Below, piece by piece: positions 1 through 12,300 of a stretch of 64,000 bases of DNA. This DNA is from Apium graveolens (lineage: Eukaryota; Streptophyta; Magnoliopsida; Apiales; Apiaceae). Every line of letters begins with the position of its first letter. Positions within the stretch are counted from its first letter, which is position 1. The notes beneath the pieces were generated by a model, which worked only from the letters and a program-made list of their open reading frames with translations, searched no databases and was not told the origin of the DNA. The stretch covers positions 1-64,000 of the forward strand of contig NW_027417694.1 in the NCBI RefSeq assembly GCF_009905375.1, given 5' to 3'. The position numbers were made by a program, and so were the translations under genes.

Positions 1-1043
1 TATGGCTCCTAACTTGAAAAGTGAATGTGTATTCCTGTAATTCTTCACACAAATACTGATATGGTTTCATCAGAACTTGTCCTCAGAATTTATGCCATCT
101 AACACATAAACTGTTCACCTAAAACAACATTTATCACCACAGTAATTTTCATCATTCATATGGAGTGTACGTGTGTGCATTAAACTAAATATCAGACAAA
201 GAGTAAAGTCTGATTCACTTCAGTATATCTTAGAAATAAGGCATAACTAAGAATTTTACTCAAAATCTGTCATTGTTCTGAAGTCTACTTTAGAATGAGT
301 TCATGCATGAGTCCACCTCAACCATTTTTGTGCTCATTTTATACATCTTTTGAAATTCTATTTTAAAGTGGCTTCTCAGTGTAAGTGAGTCACGACTGCT
401 TATCAGAATTTATGCCATTGTCAGAGTATTTCTCCAGTAATCATAGAGTGTGAAAAGTCACCAAGAAAATTTTATTTTGCTTTTCTAATGCACTTGGGTC
501 TTCCCTTCCACAATTTTACTCTAGATCTCAAAGGAGTACCTGATTTTTATTTCTTTTCTTTTTCTTTTGATAAGTGAGGCTTATCAGCACTTAGTACATT
601 CACCAGATTTACTAACATCAGAACTTAACAGATAAGAAGTACTATTCTAGTTTTTGACTTAGTAATAAGATACATAAAGTAAACTTAACTAAGCTCAATA
701 TCAGAATTTGCTTGTGTTGAAAGATGTCCACATAAACAATTACTTCAGACATGGGATATTAGTATATTAGAGACTACTAGGTCAGCATCTAGCACAGTTA
801 TCCTCATTGGATTGAATAGTCACTGAAATATTCATATCACTATTAGAGTTTAGAAATTCGTAGGCCGACAATTTGTCTGGATAGGTCGAACTATTGGAAG
901 CCCAGTCAGCAAGCTGAAAAAGTCCTTTCTCCTTTATCAGACAACAATCAGCACTTAAGTAATTTTCAATTTAAGCACAGAATACACAAAGATAGTAATA
1001 TCTGTAAATACTGATCATAAAGTCTGATGTATTAGAACATAAA
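1..1043 (-). other. copia-A 3' non-coding tract between pol and the missing third ORF
   Basis: No ORF is supported here. The reverse complement matches copia-B 35662 to about 36680 almost line by line, so this is the SIRE-type spacer after pol. It is dense in the oligomer TCAGAA/TTCTGA, seen for example near 60-90, 400-415, 610-630 and 700. This motif is shared with copia-B and absent from copia-C. Confidence 0.75.
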
Positions 1044-4000
1044 CTAAGCAGATTTAGAGAAAAAACCTGAAACCATTCCAAGTTTATTTACCAATCTTGT
1101 AAAAGTAGCTTCACACAGTGGTTTTGTGAAGATATCTGCTAGTTATTGATCTGTTGGAATAAAATGCAATTCCACTGTACCTTTATCCACATGTTCCCAT
1201 ATGAAGTGGTACCTAATGCTGATGTGCTTTGTCATTGAGTGCTGAACTGGATTACCCGTCATAGCAATAGCACTTTGATTATCACAATAAATAGGGATTT
1301 TAAAAAATTAACCCATAATCTAGTAACTAATTCTTCATCCAAAGAATCTGTGCATAACAGCTTCCTGCAGCAATGTATTCTGCTTCTGCAGTTGATGTGG
1401 AAATTGACTTCTGTTTCTTGCTAAACCAAGAAACCAATCTGCCTCTAAGAAATTGGCAGCTTCCACTTGTACTTTTCCTGTCAATTTTGGATCCTGCAAA
1501 ATCTGCATCTGAGTAACCTATTAGCTTAAAGTCTGATTCTCTAGGATACCACAATCCCAAATCAGTTGTACCCTTAATGTACTTGAAAATTCTTTTCAAA
1601 GCTGTTAAGTGAGGTTCTCTTGGATCTGCTTGAAATCTTGCACAAAGACAGGTAGCATACATGATATCAGGTCTACTTGCAGTTAGATAGAGTAGTGAGC
1701 CAATCATACCTCTGTAATCAGTAATATCTACTGATTTACCAGTATCCTTATCCAACTTTGTTGCAGTGGCCATAGGAGTGGATGCACTTGAACAATCTTG
1801 CATTCCAAATTTCTTCAAAAAATTTCTGGTATACTTAGATTGATAAATAAAAGTTCCTTCTTCATTCTACTTGACTTGAAGGCCCGAAAAATAGTTAAGT
1901 TCTCCCATCATACTCATTTGATATCTTGACTGCATCAACTTGGCAAACTTCTTACAAATGCCTTATCATCAACATATATTTGCACCAAAAGTAAGTCCTT
2001 TCCATGGCTGAGGTAGAACAGTGTTTTGTCAATTGTTCCTCTGTTAAATCCACTTTCAAGAAAAAATTGAGTTAAAGTCTCATACCATGCTCTGGGAGCT
2101 TGCTTAAGGCCATAAAGTGCTTTATCAAGCCTGTAGACATGATTGGGAAATTTGGGATCTACAAAGCCTGGAGGTTGTTTAACATATACTTCCGCTTCCA
2201 ATTCTCCATTAAGAAAAGCACTTTTTACATCCATTTGAAAGACTCTAAACTTCTTGTGAGCAGCATAAGCCAAAAGTATCCTTATGGCTTCCAATCTAGC
2301 AACTGGTGCAAATGTTTCATCATAATCAATTCCCTCCTGTTGAGAGTATCCTTTTGCAACCAACCTTGCTTTGTTCCTTGTAATTATACCGTCACTTTCA
2401 GTTTTATTTCTGAACACCCATTTTGTACCAACAACTGATCTGTTCCCTGGTCTTGGCACTAGGGTCCAGACTTTATTTCTTTCAAATTCATTCAACTATT
2501 CCTGCATTGCTTATACCCAATCAGCATCTTGAAGAGCTTCTTCCACTTTCTTTGGTTCAGTCTGAGAAAGAAAAGAGTGATAGAGACATTCATTTGATGT
2601 AGTTATTCTAGTTCTGACACCTGCATCAGGATTTCCAATAATTAAGTCAGGTGTATGTGCTTTTGTCCACTTCCTTGCAGATGGAAGGTGATCTTTAAAA
2701 CTGGATGCTCCCCTATGATCTATGCTGTCTCCATCAATATTTTCTGATGCTCCCCCTAATATTATGCTCTCTGACTTGGATCCTTCAGAATTCGAGTTTT
2801 CAGAATTATCAGAACTTGGCTCATCAGAACTTGATGAATCAGAAATTAAAGAGCCTGTTCTTGGTTTTGATGCTTCTTGAGATATGGTTGGTTCTTCAAT
2901 ATGCTCCCCCTGTACAGGTGCATTTTCCTTTGGCGTAGTCACCACAGTTTCAATGACATCAGAGTTTAATCCATCAGAGTTTGCAGTATCAGGATTTACA
3001 GAATCAGAATCTAAAACTTCATTCTCAAATCTCAGCTGATCATGATAATTGAAATTTTCAAGTCCAGTAATCTTCTTATCATCAAAAGAGACATTGATAG
3101 AAACCATGACAACCCTTGTTCTTAAATTGTAGACTCTGAAGGCTTTTGTGGACAGTGGATATCCAACAAAAATTCCTTCATCAGCTTTTAGTTCAAATTT
3201 GGATAGCTGTTCAGGATGAGTATTAAGAACAAAACACTTGCATCCAAATACATAAAAATACTTCATATTTGGCTTCTTTTTCTTCACCATCTCATATGGT
3301 GTCTTTCCATGCTTGTTAATGAGTGTTGCATTTTGAGTAAAACAAGCAGTCTGCACAGCTTCAGCCCAAAAATAGGTTGGTAACTTTGCTTCATCAAGCA
3401 TAGTTCGTGCAGCTTCAATAAGAGTTCTATTCTTTCTTTCAACAACTCCATTTTGCTGTGGAGTTCCAGGAGCAGAAAATTCCTGCTTGATTCCTTGGTC
3501 TTTGCAGAACTCTTCCATGATCAAATTCTTGAACTCAGTGTCATTATCACTTCTTATTATCTTCACAGAATTTTTGACCAATTTATCCAGTTTCTTGACA
3601 TGATCAATCAATATAGATACAGTTTCACTTTTTGTGTGCAAGAAATACACCCATGTGTATCTGGTGAACTCATCCACTATGACCATAGCATATTTCTTCT
3701 TTGCAATAGACATGACATTCACTAGACCAAATATATCAACATGTAGTAAGTGATAAGGCTCAAGAATTGATGATTCAGTCTTGCTCTTGAATGAAGATTT
3801 TCTTTGTTTTGCCTTCTGACATGAATCACAAAGGCCATCAGGAGCAAATACTGATTTTTGCAGTCCTCTCACAAGATCTTTCTTGACAAGTTCATTTATA
3901 TTGTTAAAATTTAAATGAGAGAGTTTCTTGTGCCAATTCCAGCTTTCTTCAGTTGATGCTCTGCTTAACAGATAGATTGCAGAACCATCAGTACTTGTTG

Positions 4001-4360
4001 AAAGCTTGGCTTCGTAAATGTTACCATGCCTGTATCCCTTCAGAACAACTTTGCCTGTAGATTTGCTTACAACTTCACAGCGTTCTGCAAAGAAATCCAC
4101 ATGATAACCTCTGTCACAGATTTGACTAACACTCAGCAGATTGTGTTTTAGTCCTGAGACTAGAGCTACTTTTTCAATGATGACATTCCCAAGATTGATA
4201 TTGCCATATCCCAGAGTTTTTCCCATATTGCCATCTCCATAAGAAACACCTGGGCCAGCTTTCTCCACAAAGTCTGATAGCAGTGCTTTATTTCCATTCA
4301 TATGTCCTGAACATCCACTGTCCCAAACTAGGATATTTTTCCTATTGCCCTGCAATCACA
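1044..4360 (-). pseudogene. copia-A pol (protease, integrase, RT, RNase H), broken
   Basis: Encodes the copia polyprotein that would mature the particle, copy the RNA and insert the cDNA. Reading leftward on the minus strand, the protease motif DSGCSGHM lies near 4320. The integrase zinc region (HKKLSHLNF then CDSCQKAK) is at about 3940-3810. DDE residues follow in HVDIFG, RSDNDTEF and GVVERKN. An acidic hinge rich in serine, glutamate and asparagine spans about 3000-2700. The RT has YVDD near 1970, and RNase H includes YSDADFAG and YCDNQSAIA. Breaks visible: TAA and TAG between 2511 and 2495, a deletion of about 22 bases just after YVDD compared with copia-B, and stops near 1325 and in the last RNase H segment. 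The open part upstream of the hinge is 614 codons. Pol is one frame off from the gag tail. Confidence 0.88.
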
Positions 4361-4368
4361 AAAGACCA

Positions 4369-4584
4369 CTAATGATTAGTTTTAAGGACCCAGACTTGCT
4401 TGGATCCTTTGAACTTATTAAGTTTGTTAACATTTGCAGCGGATTTAGCATCAGAATTTATGTTAACAGTTTTCTTATCAGAATTTACAATATCAGACTT
4501 TGCATCAGAACTTACACTAGAAGGAATAATGCTAACTTTCTTTACGGAAGGTTTTATTTGATAATAATCATAGTACAAACTATG
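4369..4584 (-). pseudogene. copia-A gag, C-terminal piece (split by gypsy-1)
   Basis: Last part of the copia-A gag ORF, ending VWVLKTNH then TAG. Its upstream codons continue across gypsy-1 at 18060. The corresponding stretch of copia-B (about 21590-21811) is intact across this junction and shows the same KEYHSLYYDYYQIKP region, which confirms the insertion point. The tail contains repeated serine-aspartate codons built on the TCTGATA oligomer. Pol starts just downstream after a TTGCAGGG sequence, in another frame. Confidence 0.8.
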
Positions 4585-4589
4585 ATATT
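4585..4589. repeat. Target-site duplication of gypsy-1 (ATATT), left copy
   Basis: ATATT directly precedes the LTR start TGTTACGACC at 4590 and recurs at 18055-18059, directly after the LTR end GTGTGACA. A 5-bp duplication is what a Ty3/gypsy integrase leaves. It fixes both ends of the insertion in copia-A gag. Confidence 0.93.
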
Positions 4590-7500
4590 TGTTACGACCA
4601 GCATTTTATGTAATATTATTTGTGAATTTGGTATAATATTAAGTCAAATGAAAATATATTCAATGATTGTACGTTTGTGTGAGTGAAAATTTCTGCATTA
4701 TAAATTTGCTTTGGGTAGTATATGATTTTTCAAAGCAAGAGTTTATTTAATTTCTTTATTTTTGATTTATAAGGAATATTCTAAGCTTTGGAAAAATCTT
4801 CTTTTAAAAGGCATTTTGTTCACAAATTTTGAAAATAATTTTATAAAGTCTCTAAAAATACAAGTTAATTTATGGTATAAATTTTATAATTTTTGAACTT
4901 GTATTTTATTTTATAAAAATAAATCATTATAAATTTTAGTTGTCATATTTACCAAATTACATGAATAACCTTGCATGCAAACTCTCTTCTATTTAATCAA
5001 AGGGCAAAGAAGACATTCTCAACCCCACTAACTCACATTTTGCTAACCAATTTACCCCTTTACCCTTGCATGCAAATCTACCTAACTATATTGGAGGGTT
5101 ACTCTTGTAAAATCTCAAACCCACTCACATTATAGTCAAATCAATGCATAAAAACAAGTCCAAGAAGTGATCATCACCTCACTTCACCCCACCACTTCAC
5201 TCTCTTCTCCCTCCCTCCTCCCTCACCTCTCGGTTTTTCCCCTCCCCTCTCGGCAACCACCAAAACCGAGCCCCATCCCCTTCTTTCTTCAACTCTCACT
5301 CAAACAATCATCTTATATCCAAGTAATTTTACTCCCTATATGTTATTCTTATATATATTTCAAAAGTTTAGAGTGAAAAACCTATGTTTTGACCTTGCAT
5401 GGTGATGTTTTTGTTAAACTCAAAGTGAACCTCCTTGATTCTTGTGAATCTAAGGCTTTCACCATGAGATATAGTATCATAGGGTCAAGAATGGCTAGAC
5501 ATAAGAGTGTTACACTTATGAAATGTTGTTCTTACCCTAATCCATTCGGCCATGACTTGATAGGAGCCGAATGGATGGTGTTTTGTTGCCTTGTTACATT
5601 TTTGTGTATTTTGTGATGATAACGTGAATTTTATAGTAAAAGCTTGATAAAACCCTTTTGCATGCTAGTTGATCATTTAGTTGTAATCCATGTTAGGCTT
5701 GCATGTTGAATTATGATAAAAATTTATTTGGAAATCACGTTGCTTTGGCTTGAAAGATCCGAAAGCATGCATGCATGTAAATCACTTTTGATTTTTTTGG
5801 AAGTTTTGATCATTTAGATTCATGTTGTTAGTGAGCCTTAATTTCAGTAGGAATAATGTATTAATATTGATTTATACTTCTTATTGCATGGTAATAATTC
5901 GTGGTTATCTATTATAAAAAAAAATATATATCTTGTTGCTTCAAGAGCATAAAGGTTTGTGATTTGTAAAGAGTAGTCTCTTTTGTTTTGCCATAGTTGC
6001 ACCTTAGGTAAGGATGATCTCACCAAGGTTATTTTGAGAAAAAGGGAGTTAGTTCAGTAGAATACCATGTATAAGTCTTTGTTTAAGTTTTGAGTTGTTG
6101 TTAGATAGGTTTGTCAAGTCAAAGCCTTGGAAAATGAGAGTTATAGTTTCTGCAGAAAAATCAGTTTAGTACCCTGAGGTTTAGAGTGAGTTTTGACCAT
6201 GTCATTGATGTGCACTTTGAGGCCCAAGCTACCAGAATTTAGTATGGGGAGTATATAATAGGTTTTAGGAGTTGGTTGGAGGTTTGCATGTCATTTGGTT
6301 AGGTGCACAAGTAGAATAACAAAATCTGTCCAGCAGGGACAGTTTTGTTACAACTTAGAAATAGGGAGATTTGGCCATGTCATGGGTAGGCCCTCATTAG
6401 GCCCAATTGGGCCTTAGTTAGAGGGTATGTCAGAGAAGTTTTTCCAACCATAGTTCATAGGATATGAGTTAGAACCATGTGTCACAAGTTAATTCAAGTC
6501 AGGGCATTTTCTGCCCAGAAAAATAGGGGAACCTTGGACTTTTAGCTTAGGCCCAAGAAGGCCCAAGCCAGGCCTTTGAGCCACATCAAGCTTGTGAGAT
6601 GCCCTTAGGTCAGGAGAGTCTTGTGTAAAAATTTTGAAGAAAAACTTATAGTTTAAGAGTGTCTAATGCACTCAAGAAACCTTAGTTACCATTCTGAAAT
6701 TTGCACCAGTGAGCACTTTCACTTATCACATAGCTTTAGAACACTTAGAAGTGAGTATTAGGTCGACCACCATAGTTGTAAGATATTATAAGGTCATTAG
6801 AGCAAAAGGCACAAGTGAGGGTCAATAGGTTTTGGATAATTTAGGAAAGGCACATTGAGTTAGGAAGCCCAAATTTGAAGACTTTGTTTAGTTAGTGACC
6901 AAGTGACTTAAGTGGTGAGTCGAGATCATCCAAGCCTAGTGTGGCATTATGGTGTATATGATGTTATTTGGTATTAATATACGATATGTGATTATGTGGC
7001 TACGTGTGTACATTTGAAAAAATAATGGTGGATATGAATTAAGTGCGTATAGGCCTAAGTGCCATCCATGTTTAATTTCGGGTTGTAAATAGGTTAAGAT
7101 GGTAAGAATATATTATAATGAGGATTATTATTATTTATGTAGGATCTCGAGACGAGGGAAAACTTGCCATAAAAGTCGAGTGAAGCTCCAGTTGTTGCTC
7201 CTACCAGTCAGACCAGACCAGTCTATCTCAAGGCAAGTGATTCAACTTGACCTTCGTATTTACTGTAAACAGTTCATATATCGATGCAATTATCCTGAGT
7301 CATTTTGATATATTTAAATCAAGCGTATCTTTTGTTTATCTTTGAGTTACATAGAGATGCCATGAACCCTCGAGTACGTATTGCAAGTAGTTCAAAAGTC
7401 TTTCATGATATTTTAATGCCATGATAAAATGAAGAGTTGATATATTTCTTGATTGATCCTCTTGATTAACATGTTGATGTTTCCTATGCATTGATATCTC

Positions 7501-8602
7501 ATCCTGATACTTGAACCCCTATAGAACCTTACTTTGAATTCTGATAGTCAGATACTTCCCAGCTTGATTCCTCATTAATTGATACCCTCTTTCTTATCCT
7601 AAAGCTTGAAAATTCTGATATACCCTGAGCTAAAAATCATTCTTCATACCTTAACACCCTTAATATTCATGAAGCTTACATTCTTAATGATCCAGCACTT
7701 GAACCTTGATGAGAAACCATTACTTTGAGCCCAAATTGGCATTACCCTTCATATTATCCATTAGCCTCACTAAATCCTCTTGTCCAATCTTTGATATATG
7801 AAAATCATTCAATTACTTGAATATAGAATAGTTTTGTGAATCATGGCTCTGATATTCAGTACCTTGTTTCCCATGTTTCGAGTTGATCTATAATTCCTTA
7901 ATAAAAATATTTACTGTTAAAAGAGATTTTGTTACAATTCGGCATCAGCTTTTGAAATAAATAAAATGTGGATTTTCAGTCCCAAAGGGGGATAAATGTT
8001 TTCTTGAATGGTGGATCTGGACTGAGACGCGAGTCCTTTCCACAATTATATTAGGCTTAAAAGTTGCCTAGGGATTCCCAATAATGTTTTAGAACCCAGC
8101 GAGGTTCGGGATTACTTCGCGGCTGATCACCGGCTGTAATCCGTAGCGTCATAAAATAATTTTGATTAAGAATGATTTTAAAATTTGTTTTGATGCAAGC
8201 AAAATGATGCCAACTCACATAAGTTTTATCTCTCGTTATCATTGATTATGTCTTTCCATTGTCATTCCTAAAGGTATATCTCGATTTATGTTTTGCTTTG
8301 TACTGTTAGCACTTGTTGAGCTTTTGGCTCACTTCTTGCTTTACCCTGATATTACAGCTAGCAGCTATGGTTAGATTCAAGCAGACTGCCCGTAAGACCT
8401 GTGATGCTGATGCTTATGTTCGAGCTCAGGTATAATAAGTAATAATAGCTGTGAGGATTCGGTATTTGTAATCAGATGTAATAGCTGGTAGTGATGGGCT
8501 GTTCCAAACCCTAAACTGTAAGATCTTGGATTGGTTGTGTATCCTTCATTAAAATGATGTAATAACTATATTTATTTCGCTATTTAAGTTGGGGGTGTGA
8601 CA
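4590..8602 (+). repeat. gypsy-1 5' LTR (4013 bp)
   Basis: Begins TGTTACGACC and ends GGGGGTGTGACA; the second copy is at 14044-18054. A TATA-like CATAAAAAC near 5147 is followed by a C-rich pyrimidine tract (5165-5290). This suggests transcription starts only about 0.6 kb into the LTR, leaving a transcribed leader of over 3 kb. Short ORFs at 5167-5376 and 5389-5616 show no recognisable domain and I do not call them genes. A donor-like TTAG|GTAAGG lies at 6007. The last 250 bases carry the H3-tail-like exon (8367-8429). Confidence 0.93.
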
Positions 8603-9084
8603 GGTTTTGGTATCAGAGCTACGGTTTACAGTCCCTGGACAGCCCAAATAGGTTATAGGATGTGTGTGTAGGTTATAGATATTATGCGAGAGAGTAGGTT
8701 AAGTAAATTATTATTAATACTCCTCTTATTGGTTTTCAGCAAAGGGCGCATTCCTCGTCATCCTCTGGGTCGGACGACACTATTGCTTTCTCCGTGTATG
8801 CTGAGTTGAGGCGCGAGTTCGACATGCTTCAGGGCAAGTACGACCGACTGAAGAACGTGTATCCGGACAGCCGAAACTACGAAGGGAAGCCCAAGGAGCA
8901 GATGACTGCGAGACTTGAGACCTTGGTTCAGTACGTCAACACTAAGCTTGAGGAGATGCCAGCGCACCGGGACCGTACCCGCCAGTATGTCATTCAGATG
9001 GTGGCGGATGAGCTCCAGAGCATTGTGAAGACGCTTCGAGAGGAAAAGACTACCAAGCCCCGTTCAGATGGAGTGGAGCCTTAG
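8367..9084 (+). CDS. gypsy-1 accessory ORF, predicted two exons, with histone H3-tail-like N-terminus
   Basis: Predicted join of 8367-8429 and 8740-9084, giving 135 residues. Exon 1 lies inside the LTR and starts ATG with product MVRFKQTARK; histone H3 starts MARTKQTARK. Exon 1 ends at CAG|GTATAA, a consensus donor. Exon 2 begins after TTATTGGTTTTCAG, a strong acceptor, and continues in phase 0. Exon 2 has no ATG before 8824 and an in-frame TAA just upstream at 8704, so splicing would supply the start. Exon 2 codes a serine/aspartate patch (HSSSSSGSDD) and then charged, helix-prone sequence (YAELRREFDMLQGKYDRLK, later VADELQSIVKTLREEK) that could form a coiled coil. No retrotransposon domain is recognised. 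An acceptor-like ATTACAG precedes exon 1 at 8357, so an upstream leader exon is possible. Exon 1 also occurs in the 3' LTR. Splicing is inferred, not observed. Confidence 0.55.
8608..8619 (+). other. gypsy-1 primer-binding site (initiator tRNA-Met type)
   Basis: TGGTATCAGAGC lies 5 bases after the LTR end. It is complementary to the 3' end of plant initiator tRNA-Met, which would prime minus-strand DNA synthesis. It lies inside the predicted intron 8430-8739, so a spliced transcript would lose it. Confidence 0.9.
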
Positions 9085-9395
9085 TTCTTTCCATTTACCT
9101 TTCATGTTGTTGTACTATCAGACTCTATGGAATCCCCAGTTGTTTCCGTCTTTCCTTTAAATAAGCCTGTTATTCCTAGAATCAGACTATGTCCCAATCC
9201 TATGTACTGTGACCTTTAAAATTTCAATAATTATGTGCTATTGTTCCATTTGCTCTCAACTGTTATTTTATGTTTTTATCATCATATCTGCTTAATTTGG
9301 AAACTTGACCCCATATGTAAATGAGAATGCCATGCGATACCCTCGAATCATTTTATCATTCATATCTGTTTTGACACAACTCTTATTTCAGGATC
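9085..9395 (+). other. gypsy-1 spacer between accessory ORF and gag
   Basis: AT-rich spacer with no supported ORF. It ends in a pyrimidine run and TTATTTCAG at 9383-9391, four bases before the gag ATG. This looks like a 3' splice site and would allow a leader intron to be removed just before gag. Confidence 0.5.
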
Positions 9396-12300
9396 ATGCC
9401 TCCCAAAAAGAAGAACCCAACAACCACCTTCACCACAGACCCAAATATTCTTCGACTACTGGAAACCTTGCAACAGCAAACCAATGCTATAGCTCAAAAA
9501 CAACTAACTCTTCAACAACGAATTGAAAACCAAGATAACCGTGAGCCACACCAACCACCTGAACCACCAGTACCACCTAGACAAATTGTCACTTTCAAAG
9601 CTTTTCAGAATGTGAATCCACCTGTATTTCATGATACCACTGATCCAGTGATAGCAAACACATGGATCAAGGAGATGGAAAGGGCTTTTGAGTTGGTACA
9701 GTTAGGAGACGATCAGAAGACGCCGTATCCCACTTACTTCTTGAAGGGAGAAGTCATCTATTGGTGGGAATCAGTAAAAGCTATGGAAGTCACTCAGCAG
9801 GTTTCTTGGGAGAGATTCAAAAAGTTATTTCTGGACAAGTATTACCCTAAGTACATGCAGAATCAGATGGAGCTAAAATTTCTTGAGTTGAAGCAAGGGA
9901 ACATGACTGTATTGGAGTATGAGAAGAAGTTCACTGAGTTGTCAAGGTTTGTGACAAAGTATACCAGCACTGAGGAGGAAAAAGCAAAGAAATTTCAGCA
10001 AGGATTGGAGCCTTGGATCAGAGATAGGGTGGCTATGTTTGAGCTTGAAACTTATGCGGGAGTAGTACAGAAAGCTGCTCTGATTGAGAATAATGGGATG
10101 CAGTCAAGGAAAGAGAGGGATAACAAGAAGAGGAAGGTTCCATTTTATGGAGAAAAGTCTGAAGCTGGAAGTTCACAAGATCGGAATGTAAAGAGGATTG
10201 GTTTCCAGAAGGGCGGAAATTTTCAAAGGAAGGGAAATTTGGGCAAAAGGCAAGAATCAAAAGGGAACAATCAGGCAAGCCAAGGGCAAGTTGGAGAAAA
10301 CAGGTTCCAGAGGCCAGAATGCAAGCACTGTGGAAGAAGGCACCCCGGAGTATGCAATAAGCTGAGTATGACCTGTTATAGGTGCAATCAGAAGGGACAT
10401 TTGGCAAACGAGTGCAAGATGCCGAAGCCAGGAGTTACGTGCTACAAGTGTGGGAAGACTGGACACATGGCTAGGGAGTGTAAGGCAACAGGACCAGTCA
10501 AAGCTCTGATGAACGTGGCAAGTACCAGTGCAAGCGTACCAGCTGAGGTATTGGCATTACCTCCACCACCCGCACCAACCCCGCAAGCAACAGCAAGGAC
10601 ATTTGATCTAAAGATGAAAGATGTTGTTCAGAATTCTGAGGTGATAGCAGGTACACTTTTACTCAATAATGTCAATGCTAAAGTATTGATTGATTCGGGA
10701 GCAACAAGATCTTTCATATCAGAATCTTTTGTTGATAAGCTCCAATGTGATAAAATGGTTATGAGTGAGGTAGTAAATGTGGTAATTGCGAACCAAGAGA
10801 AGATTCCTGTGAATCAATTTTGTCCAAAATATGAGATTGATATTTCGGGATATAAGTTCTCAGCCGACTTGATACTCTTCAAGCTGGGAGAGTTTGATAT
10901 AATTTTAGGAATGGATTGGTTAGGAGAGAATAGCGCTCAGATAAATTGTAAGACCAAGAGAGTGTATTTAAAGACGAAGAGTGGAGAGAAGGTAGTATTT
11001 AAGGGGCAGAGGCAAGAGCAACTATTTCTTACAATTATTCAGGCTAAGAAGTTACTTAGAAAAGGTTGTGAGTCGTTCCTAGCATATGTAGTGGATTCAG
11101 AGAGAGGCAGCCCCAGCATGGAAGATATACCTGTAGTTAATGAGTTCCCCGATGTGTTTCCCGACGAACTACCAGGCTTACCACCAGATCGACAAATTGA
11201 GTTCGAGATCAACCTTGCTCCAGGCACGGAACCAGTTTCAAAGGCTCCGTATAGGATGGCACCAGCAGAAATGAAAGAGTTGGCGAGCCAGCTACAAGAA
11301 TTATTGGATAAGGGAGTGATACGACCAAGTACGTCGCCATGGGGAGCACCTGTTCTCTTTGTGAAGAAGAAAGATGGGAGTATGCGTCTATGCATAAATT
11401 ACCGGGAGTTGAATAAAGTAACGATCAAGAACCGCTACCCGCTACCAAGGATAGATGACCTTTTTGATCAGTTAAAGGGAGCAAAATGCTTTTCGAAGAT
11501 TGATTTGAGATCGGGATACCATCAATTAAAGATCAAGGAAGAAGATATTCCCAAGACCGCATTTAGGACCAGATATGGGCATTATGAATTCCTAGTAATG
11601 CCGTTTGGATTGACCAACGCTCCGGCCGCATTTATGGATCTGATGAATCGAGTATTTAAGAAGTATTTGGATAAATTTGTCGTGGTATTTATTGATGACA
11701 TCCTTATTTATTCTAAGTCGGAAGAAGAACATAAGCAGCACCTCTGGATAGCATTGGAGATACTCCGACAAGAGAAGTTGTATGCCAAGTTTACCAAATG
11801 TGAGTTTTGGTTAAAGGAAGTTCAATTTTTGGGGCATGTTATTGGAAATGAGGGAGTTAAAGTGGATCCGGCGAAGATTGAGGCAGTTATGAGTTGGGAG
11901 AGGCCAAAGACTCCTACGGAAGTGCGAAGTTTTCTAGGATTGGCCGGATACTATAGAAGATTCATCAAGGATTTCTCGAAGATCGCCACGCCATTGACCA
12001 AGTTAACCAGAAAGAATCAAAAGTTTGAATGGAGTGCAGAATGTGAAAATAGCTTTCAAGAGTTAAAACAGAAGTTGGTAACAGCTCCGGTGTTGGTACT
12101 TCCAGATGATCAAGGGAATTTTGTAATATTCAGTGACGCTTCACATAAGGGTTTGGGTTGTGTGTTGATGCAACACAGTAAGGTAATAGCATATGCATCA
12201 AGACAGTTGAAGCCGCACGAGTTAAAGTATCCGACGCATGACTTGGAACTAGCCGCCATAGTGTTCGCACTCAAGATTTGGAGACACTATCTCTATGGAG

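Noticed and set aside
5167..5616. Two short ORFs in the gypsy-1 LTR (repeated at 14621-15070)
   Set aside because: They have no recognisable domain. Presence in both LTRs is automatic and does not show conservation. The first is a translated pyrimidine tract.
8057..8242. Minus-strand 61-codon ORF in the gypsy-1 LTR
   Set aside because: Antisense to the LTR, with no domain and no promoter signal.
8367..8432. A genuine histone H3 gene fragment as a host exon
   Set aside because: Only the first 10 codons resemble H3. The rest of the tail and the histone fold are missing, and it lies inside both LTR copies, so it belongs to the retrotransposon.
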